52,194 bases of DNA, from contig NZ_JADPRT010000017.1 of assembly GCF_015690355.1 (NCBI RefSeq), positions 147,817 to 200,010 on the forward strand, read 5' to 3'. Made by a program: the position numbers and the translations under genes. A model generated the notes under the pieces. That model was not told the DNA's origin. It was given only the letters and a program-made list of their open reading frames with translations, and did not search any database. This document shows, piece by piece, positions 1-8,672 of this stretch. The DNA comes from Streptacidiphilus fuscans (GTDB lineage: Bacteria > Actinomycetota > Actinomycetes > Streptomycetales > Streptomycetaceae). The stretch's first letter is position 1. The number at the start of each line of letters is the position of its first letter.

Positions 1-118
1 TCGTTGGGCCCGCCCCCCCCCCCCGGGCCCCCCCCCCCCCCCCCCCCACCCCGCCCCCCCCCCCGCCCCCCCCCCCCCCGGGGGGCCGCCGCCACCTCTC
101 GGTGGGGGTGCGCGATCG
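1..118. other. C-rich low-complexity window end
   Basis: Nearly homopolymeric C tracts broken by short G runs fill about the first 90 bases, followed by the 3' flank of the minus-strand peptidase gene. No gene is readable. This looks like a contig end or a poorly resolved GC-rich hairpin (possibly the terminator of the peptidase gene) rather than natural sequence. The individual bases should not be trusted. Confidence 0.6.
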
Positions 119-1765
119 TCAGCCGAGGTTGTCGCTGACGAACTTCGCGCCGTCGTAGGAGCCCCAGCCGGTCACCTCGTCGTAGCCGGTGCCGGCGCTG
201 AAGGCGCCGTTGCTGCCACTGGTGACGTCGTGGAAGTCGTTGCCGTAGTTGGCGCCGGTCGCGTCGGCGTAGATGGTGGAGTTGGCGTTGCCGAACGCGG
301 CGTGGCCCTTCGCGGCCGCGACCTGGTCGTAGATCGCGGTGAAGGCCGCCCAGTTGGGCGCGGCGCCGCTGGTGCCGCCGACCTCCTCCCACTGGCCGCC
401 GGTGTAGACCGCCCAGCCGGTGCTGGGGTCGGCAGCCGCGGCCACGTCCGGGACGTCGCGGTTGGTGTCGCTGGTGACGCCGGACTGGAAGCTGGGCTGC
501 GGGAAGACGGTGGAGGTGCCGCCGCCGCTGCCGGACCAGGCGGTCTCCCCGCCGTACGAGCCGTCGGAGTTGGTGGAGAGGGTGGTCCCGCCGACGCCGG
601 AGACGTTGGGGTCGCTGGCCGGGAAGTCGACCGAGGTGCCGCCGTCGCCCGCGTCGTCCGAGCCGTTGTCGCCGGAGGCCGCGTAGACGGACTGGCCCTG
701 GGCCGCCGCCTCCTGGAGGGACTGGTCGTCGGCGGTGCGGTTGGCGGAGTCGATCTGCGACTCGGCCTGACCCCAACTGGAGGAGATGACCGGCACGTTG
801 TCGCTGGCCAGCTGGGAGTAGAGCGCCTCGTCACCGGCGGTGGAGTTGGGCGCCTCGTAGACCTTGATGGTCGCGCCGGGTGCCAGCGCCTGGACGACCT
901 CGATGTCCAGGTCGACCTCGTCCTGGCCGGAGGTGTCGGTGGTGCCGCCGTCGACGTTCACGACGGTCGGCGCGCTGACGTTCAGGCCGTAGGTGGAGTC
1001 GTAGGTGGCGATGTCGGACTGGGAGAACGCGGAGAACTCCACCAGGGCGACGGTGACGCCGCTGCCGTTGTCACCGCTGGACTGGAGCGACGCCAGGTCG
1101 TAGGCGGCCGGGCCGCTGCTCGGGTCGAGGCCGGACACGGGCGCGGTGGCGTTCGGGCGGACGGCGGTGTTGACGTGGTCGTAGTGGTGGTGCGCCGCGA
1201 AGTTGTTCAGCCCGGAGACGTCGACGACGTCGGCGGCGAAGGTCGCGGGGATCTTCGGGGCCGTGGTGTTGGCGAAGAAGTCCCGCTTGGCGGCGGCGTC
1301 GTGGTACGTGGCCAGGCTGGTGCCGAAGGCCTTCTCCACCTGCTGCGCGGTGCCGCTGGCGGTGACCGAGAGGCGGTTCGTGGTGACCTGTCCGACGTGC
1401 AGGCCCTGCGACGTGAGGTAGCCGGTGACCTGGTTGACGGTCGTCTGGTCGGCCCCGAAGCGGGCGGCGAACTGAGCAGCCGTCAGGTAGTGCTTGTAGT
1501 GCGACGAGTGCGGGTTCGTGACCTGTGCGAGGAAGGCCCGCAGACCGGCCTGGTCGCGCATCGCCAGGCTGACGGTGACGTTCAGGTGGGCCGACGAGGC
1601 GACGGTGCCGGTGCGGACGGACTGACTGATCGCGCTCACCACGTCGCCGCGCACCGCAACCTGCGGCTGGGTGACGGCGTGGGCGGGCGTGGTGAGGGCG
1701 AGCGCGGCGATCGCCGGAAGCGGAGCGGCGAGCAGGCCAAGAGTCTTGAGGCGGCGGGCAGTCAC
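119..1765 (-). CDS. Secreted S53 family peptidase (sedolisin/kumamolisin type)
   Basis: Pro-enzyme of a serine-carboxyl peptidase that cleaves proteins outside the cell, normally at acid pH. The GTG start at 1765 follows a GGAGG ribosome site by seven bases and gives 548 residues. The N-terminus has twin Arg-Lys charges and an Ala/Leu-rich signal peptide ending in 'TTPAHA'. An activation prodomain of about 150 residues follows. The catalytic core shows E and D in 'DEVDLDIEVVQALAPGA' (Glu and Asp four apart), the oxyanion Asp in 'YAASGDNGS', the nucleophile Ser in 'GGTSGAAP', and the C-terminal Ca-site signature 'TGYDEVTGWGS'. All key residues are present and the length is normal. The gene stands alone; the LAL regulator gene ends 270 bp upstream on the same strand. 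Confidence 0.93.
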   Translation of the reverse strand: MTARRLKTLGLLAAPLPAIAALALTTPAHAVTQPQVAVRGDVVSAISQSVRTGTVASSAHLNVTVSLAMRDQAGLRAFLAQVTNPHSSHYKHYLTAAQFAARFGADQTTVNQVTGYLTSQGLHVGQVTTNRLSVTASGTAQQVEKAFGTSLATYHDAAAKRDFFANTTAPKIPATFAADVVDVSGLNNFAAHHHYDHVNTAVRPNATAPVSGLDPSSGPAAYDLASLQSSGDNGSGVTVALVEFSAFSQSDIATYDSTYGLNVSAPTVVNVDGGTTDTSGQDEVDLDIEVVQALAPGATIKVYEAPNSTAGDEALYSQLASDNVPVISSSWGQAESQIDSANRTADDQSLQEAAAQGQSVYAASGDNGSDDAGDGGTSVDFPASDPNVSGVGGTTLSTNSDGSYGGETAWSGSGGGTSTVFPQPSFQSGVTSDTNRDVPDVAAAADPSTGWAVYTGGQWEEVGGTSGAAPNWAAFTAIYDQVAAAKGHAAFGNANSTIYADATGANYGNDFHDVTSGSNGAFSAGTGYDEVTGWGSYDGAKFVSDNLG

Positions 1766-2007
1766 GGGACGTCCTCCATGGAGGTCGGGAATGACGAGTA
1801 CATGCTGGTCATGCACGGGTCAAGCAAATGGCCGACAGGAAGCATTGCCCTTCCCGACCCGGGCACCATGGGGACGGTTGGTGTTGCCGGGTCAGAACGG
1901 GCGGACTGGGCTACACCGTAGGAACTCCCGCACCCTCGGCATAAGCGGGAAAACCCTCGACTGTGCGCCCCCTTGCCCTCGCCTGTGCGAATCGGATGCG
2001 AACCGAG

Positions 2008-2034
2008 GGCCCCTCGGAAGGCCGCCGAAGGGCC
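2008..2034 (-). terminator. Probable terminator of the LAL regulator gene
   Basis: Ten-base arms (2008-2017 and 2025-2034) around a 7-base loop, starting 2 bp past the regulator stop codon. The only imperfect pair is a G-U on the minus-strand transcript, which fits termination in that direction. There is no U tract, as is usual in this GC class. Confidence 0.5.
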
Positions 2035-2035
2035 G

Positions 2036-5000
2036 TCAGCCGGGCAGCGGCTGCGCGACGAGCTCGGTCCGGGACGCCAGCTCGGTCCGGGATCTGACGC
2101 CGACCTTCCGGTAGACCCTGGACAGTGACGCCTCGACGGTCTTGACGCTGAGGTAGCAGTCCGCCGCGATCTCGCGGTTGGTCGCGCCCGCCGCGGCCAG
2201 GGCGGCGATCCGCTGCTCCGAGGGCGTCAGCGGGGAGGAGACCGCCGGATGCGCGGCGGCCTGCCGCGGCACGGGCGGTGGCAGGGCCGCGCCCTGCGCG
2301 TGCGGCTCGCCGACCGCCAACCACGCTGCCGCGCCCGCGTCCTGGAAGATCTGCAACGCCTCGTCGGCGGCCCGCCGGGAGGCGGTGTGCCTGCGTCCGC
2401 GCCGCTCCGCCTCGGCCAACGCGGACAACGCGCGGGCCAGCTCCAACGGCACGCCTTGCGGCCGTAGTCGGGCGACTGCGGACTCCAGGAGCCCTGCCGC
2501 CTCTGGTGTCTCACCACGCGCCAGGCGGAGCAGCGCCGCCGCGCGCTCCATCGTGCCCAGCACCGCCTCCCGGCCCAGACGCCGGGCCACGGCGGACACC
2601 TCGTCGACGAACTCCCCCGCCTCGGCCAGCGCCGACTCCGTGCCCTCGGCGACCAGGGCCTCGGCCAGGTCGGCGTGCCAGCGGCCGATGCCGGGGTCGA
2701 CGATGCCCATCTCCCGCTCGATCACGCGCGCCTCACGCAGGACCTCGGCGGCCTGCGCGGCTCGGCCCGCCATCAGCTGCACCCGGCCCAGCACGGTCAG
2801 GTTCCACAGCCGCCAGAAGCGGTCGCCGTCCCGGGCGGCGCGGTGGGCGCCACGCTGGGCGAGGAGCCGGGCCCGGTCCAGCGAGCCGCCGACCGACTCG
2901 GCGGCGGCGGTGATGTAGAGCACCGGGCCTGCGGCGTCGGGCTCGTGGGCGACTTCCTGGCCCACGACCCCTCGGCCCAAGACCTCCCGGCCCATGAGCT
3001 CCCGCCCCACGGCCTCTCTGCCGACGCCTGCACGGCCGACGGCTGCACGGCCCAAGGCTTCGCGACCGACTGCTTCGCGACCGAGGGCGTGGACGGCGTC
3101 CGTCCCCACCAGATCGGCGTGCAACTCGCGCGCACGGCGGGCGGCTTGCAGCGCGCCACGGCAGTCGCCGGAGCTGATCCGCACGTCCGCGAGATGGATC
3201 TGCAGACTCACCTGCTCCTCGACGCCGAGCCGTTCCCCGAGGCGGGCGAGCATGCCCAGCAGCGAACGCTCCGCCGCCGCCAGGCGGTTGGCGTGCAGGT
3301 GGAAGACCGCCTCGGTCCGCAGCGCCTCCCCCAGCGCCAGCTCGTCGATGCCGCGTCCGCGCGCGTTGGCCAGCGCCCGGCGCAGGGTCGTCTCGGCCTC
3401 CGGGTCGCCACCCAGCCGTTGCAGGTACGCCAAGGTCGTCAGCGCTTCGAGCTCGGTCTCCCACAGCGCCGCCTCGGCGGCCAGGCGGGCGGCCCGCCGC
3501 GCCTCCGCCTCCGCTCGGTGGACCCGCCCGGCCAGCAGGTCGCGCGAGGCGCTCCAGCAGCGCAACCGGGCCTCCAGGCCCGGGGATCGGGCGGCAGCCG
3601 CGTCGCTCAGCCCGTCCCGGATCAGCGCGCCCTCGTGCTCCAGCGACTGCCCGGCGCAGCGCAGCAGCACGATCCTGGCCTGCGACCGCGCCTCGGGGCT
3701 CCGGGCCTCGGCGATCAGCACCTGCGCCTCGGCGCGGGCGACATCGAGACGGCCGGCGTCCACGGCGTACCCGGCCGCGGCCAACTGCCGCTCGGTGCGG
3801 GCGGTCTCGGCGTCGGCGGGGGTGCGGACCACCGCGAGCGCGGCCAGTTCCGCGGCCGTCCCCGGCGCGCCGCGGCGGCGGGCGGCGGCAGCGGCGACCG
3901 TCAGCGTCTGCGCCACGCCCTCGTCCCTGGCCGGGTTGGCGAGGGCGAGATGCCGGGCGCGCTCCACCGGCTCGATCACCGCCTCGGCGAGCCGGGCGTG
4001 GGCGTTCCGCCGCTCGTGCCCGCTCGCCTCGGTGTAGACGGCGCTGCGCAGCAACGGGTTGTCGAAGTGGACGTGTCCGTCCGGTCCGATCCGGATCTCC
4101 CCCAGCCGTTCGGCGGCCTCCAGACGCAGCGTCACGGACGGGCCGCCCGCGGTGGCCAGCAGCGTGAGGTCGGGTCGGGTGGCCGCCGCGACGAGGACCA
4201 GCGCCGCGCGTACCTCCTGCGGCAGCGCGTGCAGCCGGTCGAGCAGCAGGCCGCGCAGCGGGGTCCGGGCGGCGCCGCCGAAGTCCGCCGCCTCCGGTCG
4301 GCCGTCCGGCGGCAGCGCGCGGAGGAGTTCCAGCGCGTAGCGGGGGTTGCCCGCGACGGTGTCGACGATCTGCTGCACGGCGCCGCTCGGCAGCGGGACG
4401 CCCGCATGGCCCGCGCGCTCCGTGTGGTCCGCGTGCTCCGCGTGCTCGGTGAGCAGCGCGGTCACCTCGGCCGGCGTCATCGGCGGCACGGTGAGCCGCA
4501 CCACGCCCTCCGGGCACAGCATGTCGTGGACGGGCATCCGCCCGCAGCCGGTCTGCTCGGTGGCGACGATCCGCAACGCCGTCCCGGCGCAGCGGCGGGC
4601 TACGAAGGACAGGACGCGCGCGGTCGGCTCGTCCACCCACTGCACGTCGTCCACCACCAGCCAGACCGGGCCCTCTGCGGCCAGCCGGCGCAGCAGCGTG
4701 AGCACCGCGAGCGGCACCCTGGCCCCGGCCGGGTCCACGTCCTCGTCCCCGCCGCGCAGCAACGCCGCACGCAGCGCGTCCCGCTGACCGGTCGGCAGCG
4801 CCTCCAGGGTCTCGTCGGAGACGCTGTCGAGCAGGTCGATCAGACACATGAAGGGCAGCGGCAGTTCGGCTTCGACCGGCGCGCAGCGCAGCACCCGGAC
4901 GCCGTCGGCCAGGGCCTGCTCGACCAGGCGTTCGGCCAGGTGGGAGCGGCCGATTCCGGCGGCGCCGAGGAGCACCAGCCCCGGGGCCTCGTGGAGCGCC

Positions 5001-5068
5001 CTGACGGCGCTGTCCAGGACGTCTTCGCGGCTCACCGTCGCGGCGGCGGCGTCGAGTCGGCGCACCAA
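2036..5068 (-). CDS. LAL-family regulator: AAA ATPase with C-terminal LuxR HTH
   Basis: Large ATP-binding LuxR-type activator of 1010 residues. The N-terminal NTPase has a P-loop 'GAAGIGRSHLAE' (about residues 36-47) in which the invariant Lys is Arg, and a Walker B 'VWLVVDDVQWVDE'. The middle is helical TPR-like sequence. The C-terminal 65 residues form a LuxR HTH ('LTPSEQRIAALAAAGATNRE', then 'LSVKTVEASLSRVYRKVGVR'). Near the middle, about nine copies of a Gly-Arg-Glu-Ala-Val-like pentapeptide (bases ~2958-3091) form an unusual low-complexity insert. A TTG start (5068) or the next GTG (5065) both lie near an AGGAGGGG ribosome site. LAL proteins often activate secondary metabolism or catabolic genes; the target is not evident here. 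The Arg substitution makes ATP hydrolysis uncertain. Confidence 0.92.
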   Translation of the reverse strand: MVRRLDAAAATVSREDVLDSAVRALHEAPGLVLLGAAGIGRSHLAERLVEQALADGVRVLRCAPVEAELPLPFMCLIDLLDSVSDETLEALPTGQRDALRAALLRGGDEDVDPAGARVPLAVLTLLRRLAAEGPVWLVVDDVQWVDEPTARVLSFVARRCAGTALRIVATEQTGCGRMPVHDMLCPEGVVRLTVPPMTPAEVTALLTEHAEHADHTERAGHAGVPLPSGAVQQIVDTVAGNPRYALELLRALPPDGRPEAADFGGAARTPLRGLLLDRLHALPQEVRAALVLVAAATRPDLTLLATAGGPSVTLRLEAAERLGEIRIGPDGHVHFDNPLLRSAVYTEASGHERRNAHARLAEAVIEPVERARHLALANPARDEGVAQTLTVAAAAARRRGAPGTAAELAALAVVRTPADAETARTERQLAAAGYAVDAGRLDVARAEAQVLIAEARSPEARSQARIVLLRCAGQSLEHEGALIRDGLSDAAAARSPGLEARLRCWSASRDLLAGRVHRAEAEARRAARLAAEAALWETELEALTTLAYLQRLGGDPEAETTLRRALANARGRGIDELALGEALRTEAVFHLHANRLAAAERSLLGMLARLGERLGVEEQVSLQIHLADVRISSGDCRGALQAARRARELHADLVGTDAVHALGREAVGREALGRAAVGRAGVGREAVGRELMGREVLGRGVVGQEVAHEPDAAGPVLYITAAAESVGGSLDRARLLAQRGAHRAARDGDRFWRLWNLTVLGRVQLMAGRAAQAAEVLREARVIEREMGIVDPGIGRWHADLAEALVAEGTESALAEAGEFVDEVSAVARRLGREAVLGTMERAAALLRLARGETPEAAGLLESAVARLRPQGVPLELARALSALAEAERRGRRHTASRRAADEALQIFQDAGAAAWLAVGEPHAQGAALPPPVPRQAAAHPAVSSPLTPSEQRIAALAAAGATNREIAADCYLSVKTVEASLSRVYRKVGVRSRTELASRTELVAQPLPG
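2958..3091 (-). repeat. 15-bp tandem repeat coding GRE[AV][VL] units in the LAL regulator
   Basis: Roughly nine in-frame 15-bp units coding variants of Gly-Arg-Glu-Ala-Val or Leu. Third positions and some second positions have drifted, so this is an old expansion under frame constraint. It falls between helical repeat regions and probably forms a charged linker or extended helix. Confidence 0.75.
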
Positions 5069-5192
5069 CTGGCTCCCCTCCTGCAGTGGAACAGTTCAGA
5101 GGAAGTTCAGAGCCACTGTCTACACGACAATCGGGAGTTGAGTAACCCCAGGGCGTGGTTACAACTGCTCGCCAGCGCCGAAGCGGTGCGGA

Positions 5193-5693
5193 TCAGTCAC
5201 CGGTGGCCGGGGCGGGGACGGTCATCCCGGTCGGCGGGTCGATCACCGGGACCGGGCTGATGCCGACCTGCTCCGCGATGCGGGTGAGCAGCATGTCCTG
5301 TGCCGCGAGGTGGGCCTGAAGCTGCGCCACCTCGTGCAGGGTCGCGTTCGCGTCCTCGTAGGTGGCCTGCGAGCGCTTGTCCGCCGCGTCGGCCTGCACG
5401 TTCTGGCCGACCATGATGACCGACAGCAGGACGAGCTGCAGGAAGGTCTGGGCCACCCAGGAGACGATGGCCGAGGCCCCGCCCTGGATCGCCGACGGCA
5501 GGCTGATCAGGTCGAAGAGCGCGAACGCGTAGGCGCACCACATGCTGCCGACCGCGCGGGTGACCAGCAGCGCCACCTTGGTGTTGAAGCGGCTGACCGC
5601 GTTCCCCTGGTCATGCTGGTCCGCGGTCCGCACCGGGTGGTAGGCCCGTCGCGAGGCGACGTGCGGGTGGGGAAGGTGCTCGTAGTCGGTCAT
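5193..5693 (-). CDS. Small two-helix membrane protein with coiled C-terminus (DUF1003-like)
   Basis: 166 residues. A basic, His-rich N-terminus is followed by two hydrophobic segments ('VGSMWCAYAFALFDLISL' and 'FLQLVLLSVIMVGQN') and then a charged helical stretch ('QADAADKRSQATYEDANATL') and a Pro-rich tail. The arrangement of a hydrophobic hairpin ending in 'xxVGQN.QA' followed by a cytoplasmic coiled helix resembles DUF1003-type inner-membrane proteins, but I cannot be sure of the family. The ATG start is at 5693. It lies between the LCP gene and the LAL regulator gene, all on the minus strand, but gaps of 75 and 124 bp argue against tight coupling. Function unknown. Confidence 0.75.
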   Translation of the reverse strand: MTDYEHLPHPHVASRRAYHPVRTADQHDQGNAVSRFNTKVALLVTRAVGSMWCAYAFALFDLISLPSAIQGGASAIVSWVAQTFLQLVLLSVIMVGQNVQADAADKRSQATYEDANATLHEVAQLQAHLAAQDMLLTRIAEQVGISPVPVIDPPTGMTVPAPATGD

Positions 5694-5713
5694 GGGCTGA
5701 CTCCGGGAGCTTC

Positions 5714-5757
5714 GTCGGGTTCCTGCCGGGTCCCTGCCGGACTCCTGTCGGATTCCG
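5714..5757. repeat. Four imperfect 11-bp tandem repeats between genes
   Basis: Units GTCGGGTTCCT, GCCGGGTCCCT, GCCGGACTCCT and GTCGGATTCCG lie end to end in the 75-bp gap between the small membrane protein gene and the LCP gene. Non-coding as far as I can see. Confidence 0.7.
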
Positions 5758-5768
5758 GTGGGGATTTC

Positions 5769-7376
5769 CTAGTCGACACAGGGGATGCCGCTGCCACCAC
5801 CGTTGACCGCGGGGCCCTGGAAGACCAGGTGCGCGGTGCTGGCCGGGCTCGGCGTGCTGCCGGAGCCGCTGGAGCCGGATCCGGCGGCGGGCGGGGTGAA
5901 GTCCGAGGCCAGGACGACCTCGACGTGCCCGGACGCCACCGCGCTGCTCGCCTGCGGCGCGCCGACGCCCACCTTCGACGCGATCTGCTGGGCGGCGGCC
6001 TGCTCGCCCGCGCCGTAGAGGATCTCGGTGCTGTTGACCGCTGCGTGGTCGCCCACCCGGCCCTTGGTGTACCCGGCCGCGACCAGCGCGGCCGACTCGA
6101 CCCCGGCCGATCCGGGCGGCGCCGAGGCGTTGAGCACGTCCACGGTCGTCGCCGAGGCGGGCGCGGACGAGGCGCTGGGCTTGGGCGCGGAGGGCGAGGA
6201 CGGCGCGGGAGCGTCCGCGAACAGCGCCGTGACGGTGCGCTGGACCTGCGGGACGCTGACCGAGTTGACCGACTGGATGCCCTCGCCGGGGATGTAGACG
6301 TTCGGCAGGCCGGTGATGGGAAGGGTGTTGAAGGTGACCTTGCCGCCGGTCAGGTTGGGCGCCTGCTGGGCGAAGTCGAGGATCGACCACTGGTTGTCGA
6401 TGACCACGTCCTTCTTGACCACGTTCAGCAGCCCCTGCAGCTTCGACAGGTCGGAGAGCACCCCGTCCTTCTTCAACTGGGTCTCGGCCGAGGTGATGTA
6501 GGCCTGCTGACGGTGGGTGCGGGCAAAGTCGCCGCCGTTGCCGTCGCCGTCGGTGTTGGTCAGGTTGTGCCGCTGGCGCACGAACGACAGCGCCTCGGCG
6601 GGCGTCTGCAGCACGTTGTAACCGGCGTGGAAGTTCGCGCCCGAGCCCTGGCCGGACTCCGCCGGGTCCGAGGTGGCGTGGTTGAGGCAGACCGTGACCG
6701 GGCCGATCGCCTGGGCGATGTCGTAAAAGCCGATCAGGTTGACCTCGGCGAAGTGGTCGATGTGCACGTTGAGGAACTTCTGCACGGTGGTCAGCGTCGC
6801 CTCGCGCCCCACCTCGCGGCTGGCCTGCTCCAGCGCCGCGCCGGTCAGGCCCTTCGCCTGCAGACCCGGCATGGCCGCGGCCTTGGCCAGGCCGTAGGCC
6901 TCCTTGATCTTGTGCATGCCCTGCTCGGAGCCGTCGCCGTTGTAGGTCATCACGTAGTCGTCACGCGGGATCGACACCGCCTGGACCTTGGCGGTCCCGT
7001 CCGCCGGGATGTGCAGCAGGATCAGGCTGTTGGTGTTGTAGCCGCCGACGTCGCTGGAGTCGCCCGCGTGCAGCTCGTCCTGGACGAACCAACCCGGCAG
7101 GTTGGAGCCGTCGTTGTTCTTCCGGCTGTCCAGGCCGATCAGCAGGATGTTCTCCGAGTTGTCCAGCTTCGGCGGCGCGTTCTGCCCCGACACCGCCAGC
7201 GCGTCGGAACTCAGCACCCCCGACGTCAGCTGCTGCACCCCGTACCAGGACACCCCGGCCACGCCCAGCACCGTCACCGACCCGAAGACCGCCGCCGTGC
7301 GGGCGACCACGACCGCCTTCGACGCCTTGCCCGCACGAACGGTCGTGCCGCCCGTGCCTCGCCGTGCCCTGCTCAT
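5769..7376 (-). CDS. LytR-CpsA-Psr (LCP) family protein with LytR_C domain
   Basis: LCP proteins transfer undecaprenyl-linked glycopolymers to peptidoglycan on the outer face of the membrane. The ATG start at 7376 is chosen because GGAGGAG lies 9 bases before it; the 75 in-frame codons further upstream overlap the preceding gene and look non-coding. The protein has 535 residues: a short basic cytoplasmic tail, one membrane helix ('AVFGSVTVLGVAGVSWYGV'), the LCP domain ('ILLIGLDSR', 'ILLHIPADG', 'QAVSIPRDDYV'), a Ser/Pro/Ala linker and a C-terminal LytR_C domain ('TTVDVLNASAPPGSAG'). The usual R-S-D-T segment of the active site reads 'GYNTNSL', which marks a divergent subfamily. It sits directly downstream of the DUF6542-type gene. 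Confidence 0.92.
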   Translation of the reverse strand: MSRARRGTGGTTVRAGKASKAVVVARTAAVFGSVTVLGVAGVSWYGVQQLTSGVLSSDALAVSGQNAPPKLDNSENILLIGLDSRKNNDGSNLPGWFVQDELHAGDSSDVGGYNTNSLILLHIPADGTAKVQAVSIPRDDYVMTYNGDGSEQGMHKIKEAYGLAKAAAMPGLQAKGLTGAALEQASREVGREATLTTVQKFLNVHIDHFAEVNLIGFYDIAQAIGPVTVCLNHATSDPAESGQGSGANFHAGYNVLQTPAEALSFVRQRHNLTNTDGDGNGGDFARTHRQQAYITSAETQLKKDGVLSDLSKLQGLLNVVKKDVVIDNQWSILDFAQQAPNLTGGKVTFNTLPITGLPNVYIPGEGIQSVNSVSVPQVQRTVTALFADAPAPSSPSAPKPSASSAPASATTVDVLNASAPPGSAGVESAALVAAGYTKGRVGDHAAVNSTEILYGAGEQAAAQQIASKVGVGAPQASSAVASGHVEVVLASDFTPPAAGSGSSGSGSTPSPASTAHLVFQGPAVNGGGSGIPCVD

Positions 7377-7398
7377 CCCGCCTGCTCCTCCCACTCGC

Positions 7399-7446
7399 CG
7401 ACCACGGCGCTCACCACGGTGCTCACCACCGCGTTCACCACTGCGA
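7399..7446. repeat. Four imperfect 12-bp tandem repeats upstream of the LCP gene
   Basis: Units CGACCACGGCGC, TCACCACGGTGC, TCACCACCGCGT and TCACCACTGCGA fill almost the whole gap between the DUF6542-type stop codon and the LCP ribosome site. On the minus-strand transcript they form a GTGGTGA-rich leader. They may be a decayed coding end or a spacer. Confidence 0.7.
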
Positions 7447-7449
7447 CCC

Positions 7450-8118
7450 TCATCGGCCGCGACGCGCGGCGACCAGCCGCGCCACACCCACGACGGCCGC
7501 GACGGCCATCGCCGCCGCCATCGCCGGGAAAGCCCCCGCGACGCACTTGGCCAGGTCCGTCGCGAACTTCCCGGTCGAGCCCGCGGAGTCGCGTACGACA
7601 AAGCCCGCCAGCGCCATCAGCAGCACGACGGGCGGGGCGCCCGTCGTCACCCACCACACGCCCGGCCGCGAGCAGAGCAGCGCGGCGGCCAGGGCGCCCA
7701 GCACCGCGGTGATGTCGAGCACCACGCCGCCGCCCCCGCTCACCAGCGCGCCGACCAGCGGCAGCGCGATCAGCACCGAGGCCGACACGGCAGCGGGACG
7801 GCGACGCTCCCGCGCCACCGTCGCATCGGCAACCGCGCCTGCTCCGGCACCAGCGTCGACTCCGGCGCCGCGACGGCGCTCCGCGCGGCCGCCCGCCGTG
7901 GGCTCCCCCGCGCCGCGCTGCTCCGGCACGGACCGCCTTTGGCCGGTATGCACAAATTCGTCCGATTCGTCGCTGTCCTCGAAGAGCGGACCACGGACCT
8001 GCGCAGGGGTATTGCCGCCCATGCGCCCCGCCGGCCAACGGCTGTCAGGGCGCGAATACGGGCCACCGCCCTGCTGCCAGTCGCCTCCCGAGGGAGAACC
8101 GCCCCACGCGTCGGACAT
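7450..8118 (-). CDS. DUF6542-type membrane protein
   Basis: 222 residues with a long polar Gly/Asp-rich N-terminus (about 95 residues, 'MSDAWGGSPSGGDWQQGGG'), then about four hydrophobic helices ('VLIALPLVGALVSGGGGVVL', 'AVLGALAAALLCS', 'APPVVLLMALAGFVV', 'AMAAAMAVAAVVGVARLVA') and a basic end. This layout, immediately upstream of an LCP gene, matches the DUF6542 proteins of streptomycetes, whose role is unknown but presumably in the envelope. The ATG at 8118 has only a weak AAAGGTG ribosome site. It is likely co-transcribed with the LCP gene 73 bp downstream. Confidence 0.8.
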   Translation of the reverse strand: MSDAWGGSPSGGDWQQGGGPYSRPDSRWPAGRMGGNTPAQVRGPLFEDSDESDEFVHTGQRRSVPEQRGAGEPTAGGRAERRRGAGVDAGAGAGAVADATVARERRRPAAVSASVLIALPLVGALVSGGGGVVLDITAVLGALAAALLCSRPGVWWVTTGAPPVVLLMALAGFVVRDSAGSTGKFATDLAKCVAGAFPAMAAAMAVAAVVGVARLVAARRGR

Positions 8119-8672
8119 CGCTCACACCTTTCGCACTCCAGCGACCGCGGCAACCGCGTTCACCCGAGGGACGCTCCGACCACACGGACGGTTGCAGAGT
8201 TGCGCAATCTAGCAAGACGGGTCAGTGATGCCTGCGGGAGACCCCCGAAAGATGAGAATCCCTGGCCGGCCACACCGTCCCGCACTCCGCCGGAACGCGG
8301 CCCCGCCCGCCCGCCGGGCGTCAAGGCCGCGCCAGAACATCGCGCGCATCTCTTACTGGTTCCTTACCTGAGGTCGCCGCGGGAGTCACCCGCACGGCGA
8401 GGGCGACCGGCATCCCCGGCCATTCGCGATCGCCCTCGACCGCCCGCGTCCGCCCACGACCGGACCTGCCGGAGCGGCGAACAAATCCGAGGTTCCTCGC
8501 GACCGCTTTAGTCTGATACTTCGTCATTCTTCAGCCCGGCGCGGAAGTTCGCCCACAACTTTGCACTGCACAACCTCTTGCTGTGTCTCATGACAATCGG
8601 CATGCTCGGCACCGCTGCCCACACGAGGGCCAGCTCACGAGCGTCCTGATCGCCCCTCACCAAGGAGCCAGC
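8119..8672. other. 554-bp divergent intergenic region
   Basis: Lies between the start of the DUF6542-type gene (minus) and the first G1 peptidase (plus), so it must hold both promoters. The only structure seen is a 9-bp inverted repeat (8398-8406 with 8430-8438, 23-base loop). A 68-codon minus-strand reading frame at 8321-8527 lacks a good ribosome site and recognisable content, and I did not call it. Confidence 0.5.

Noticed and set aside
8321..8527. 68-codon minus-strand frame in the large intergenic region
   Set aside because: Weak ribosome site, no recognisable features and no supporting neighbour; left as intergenic.
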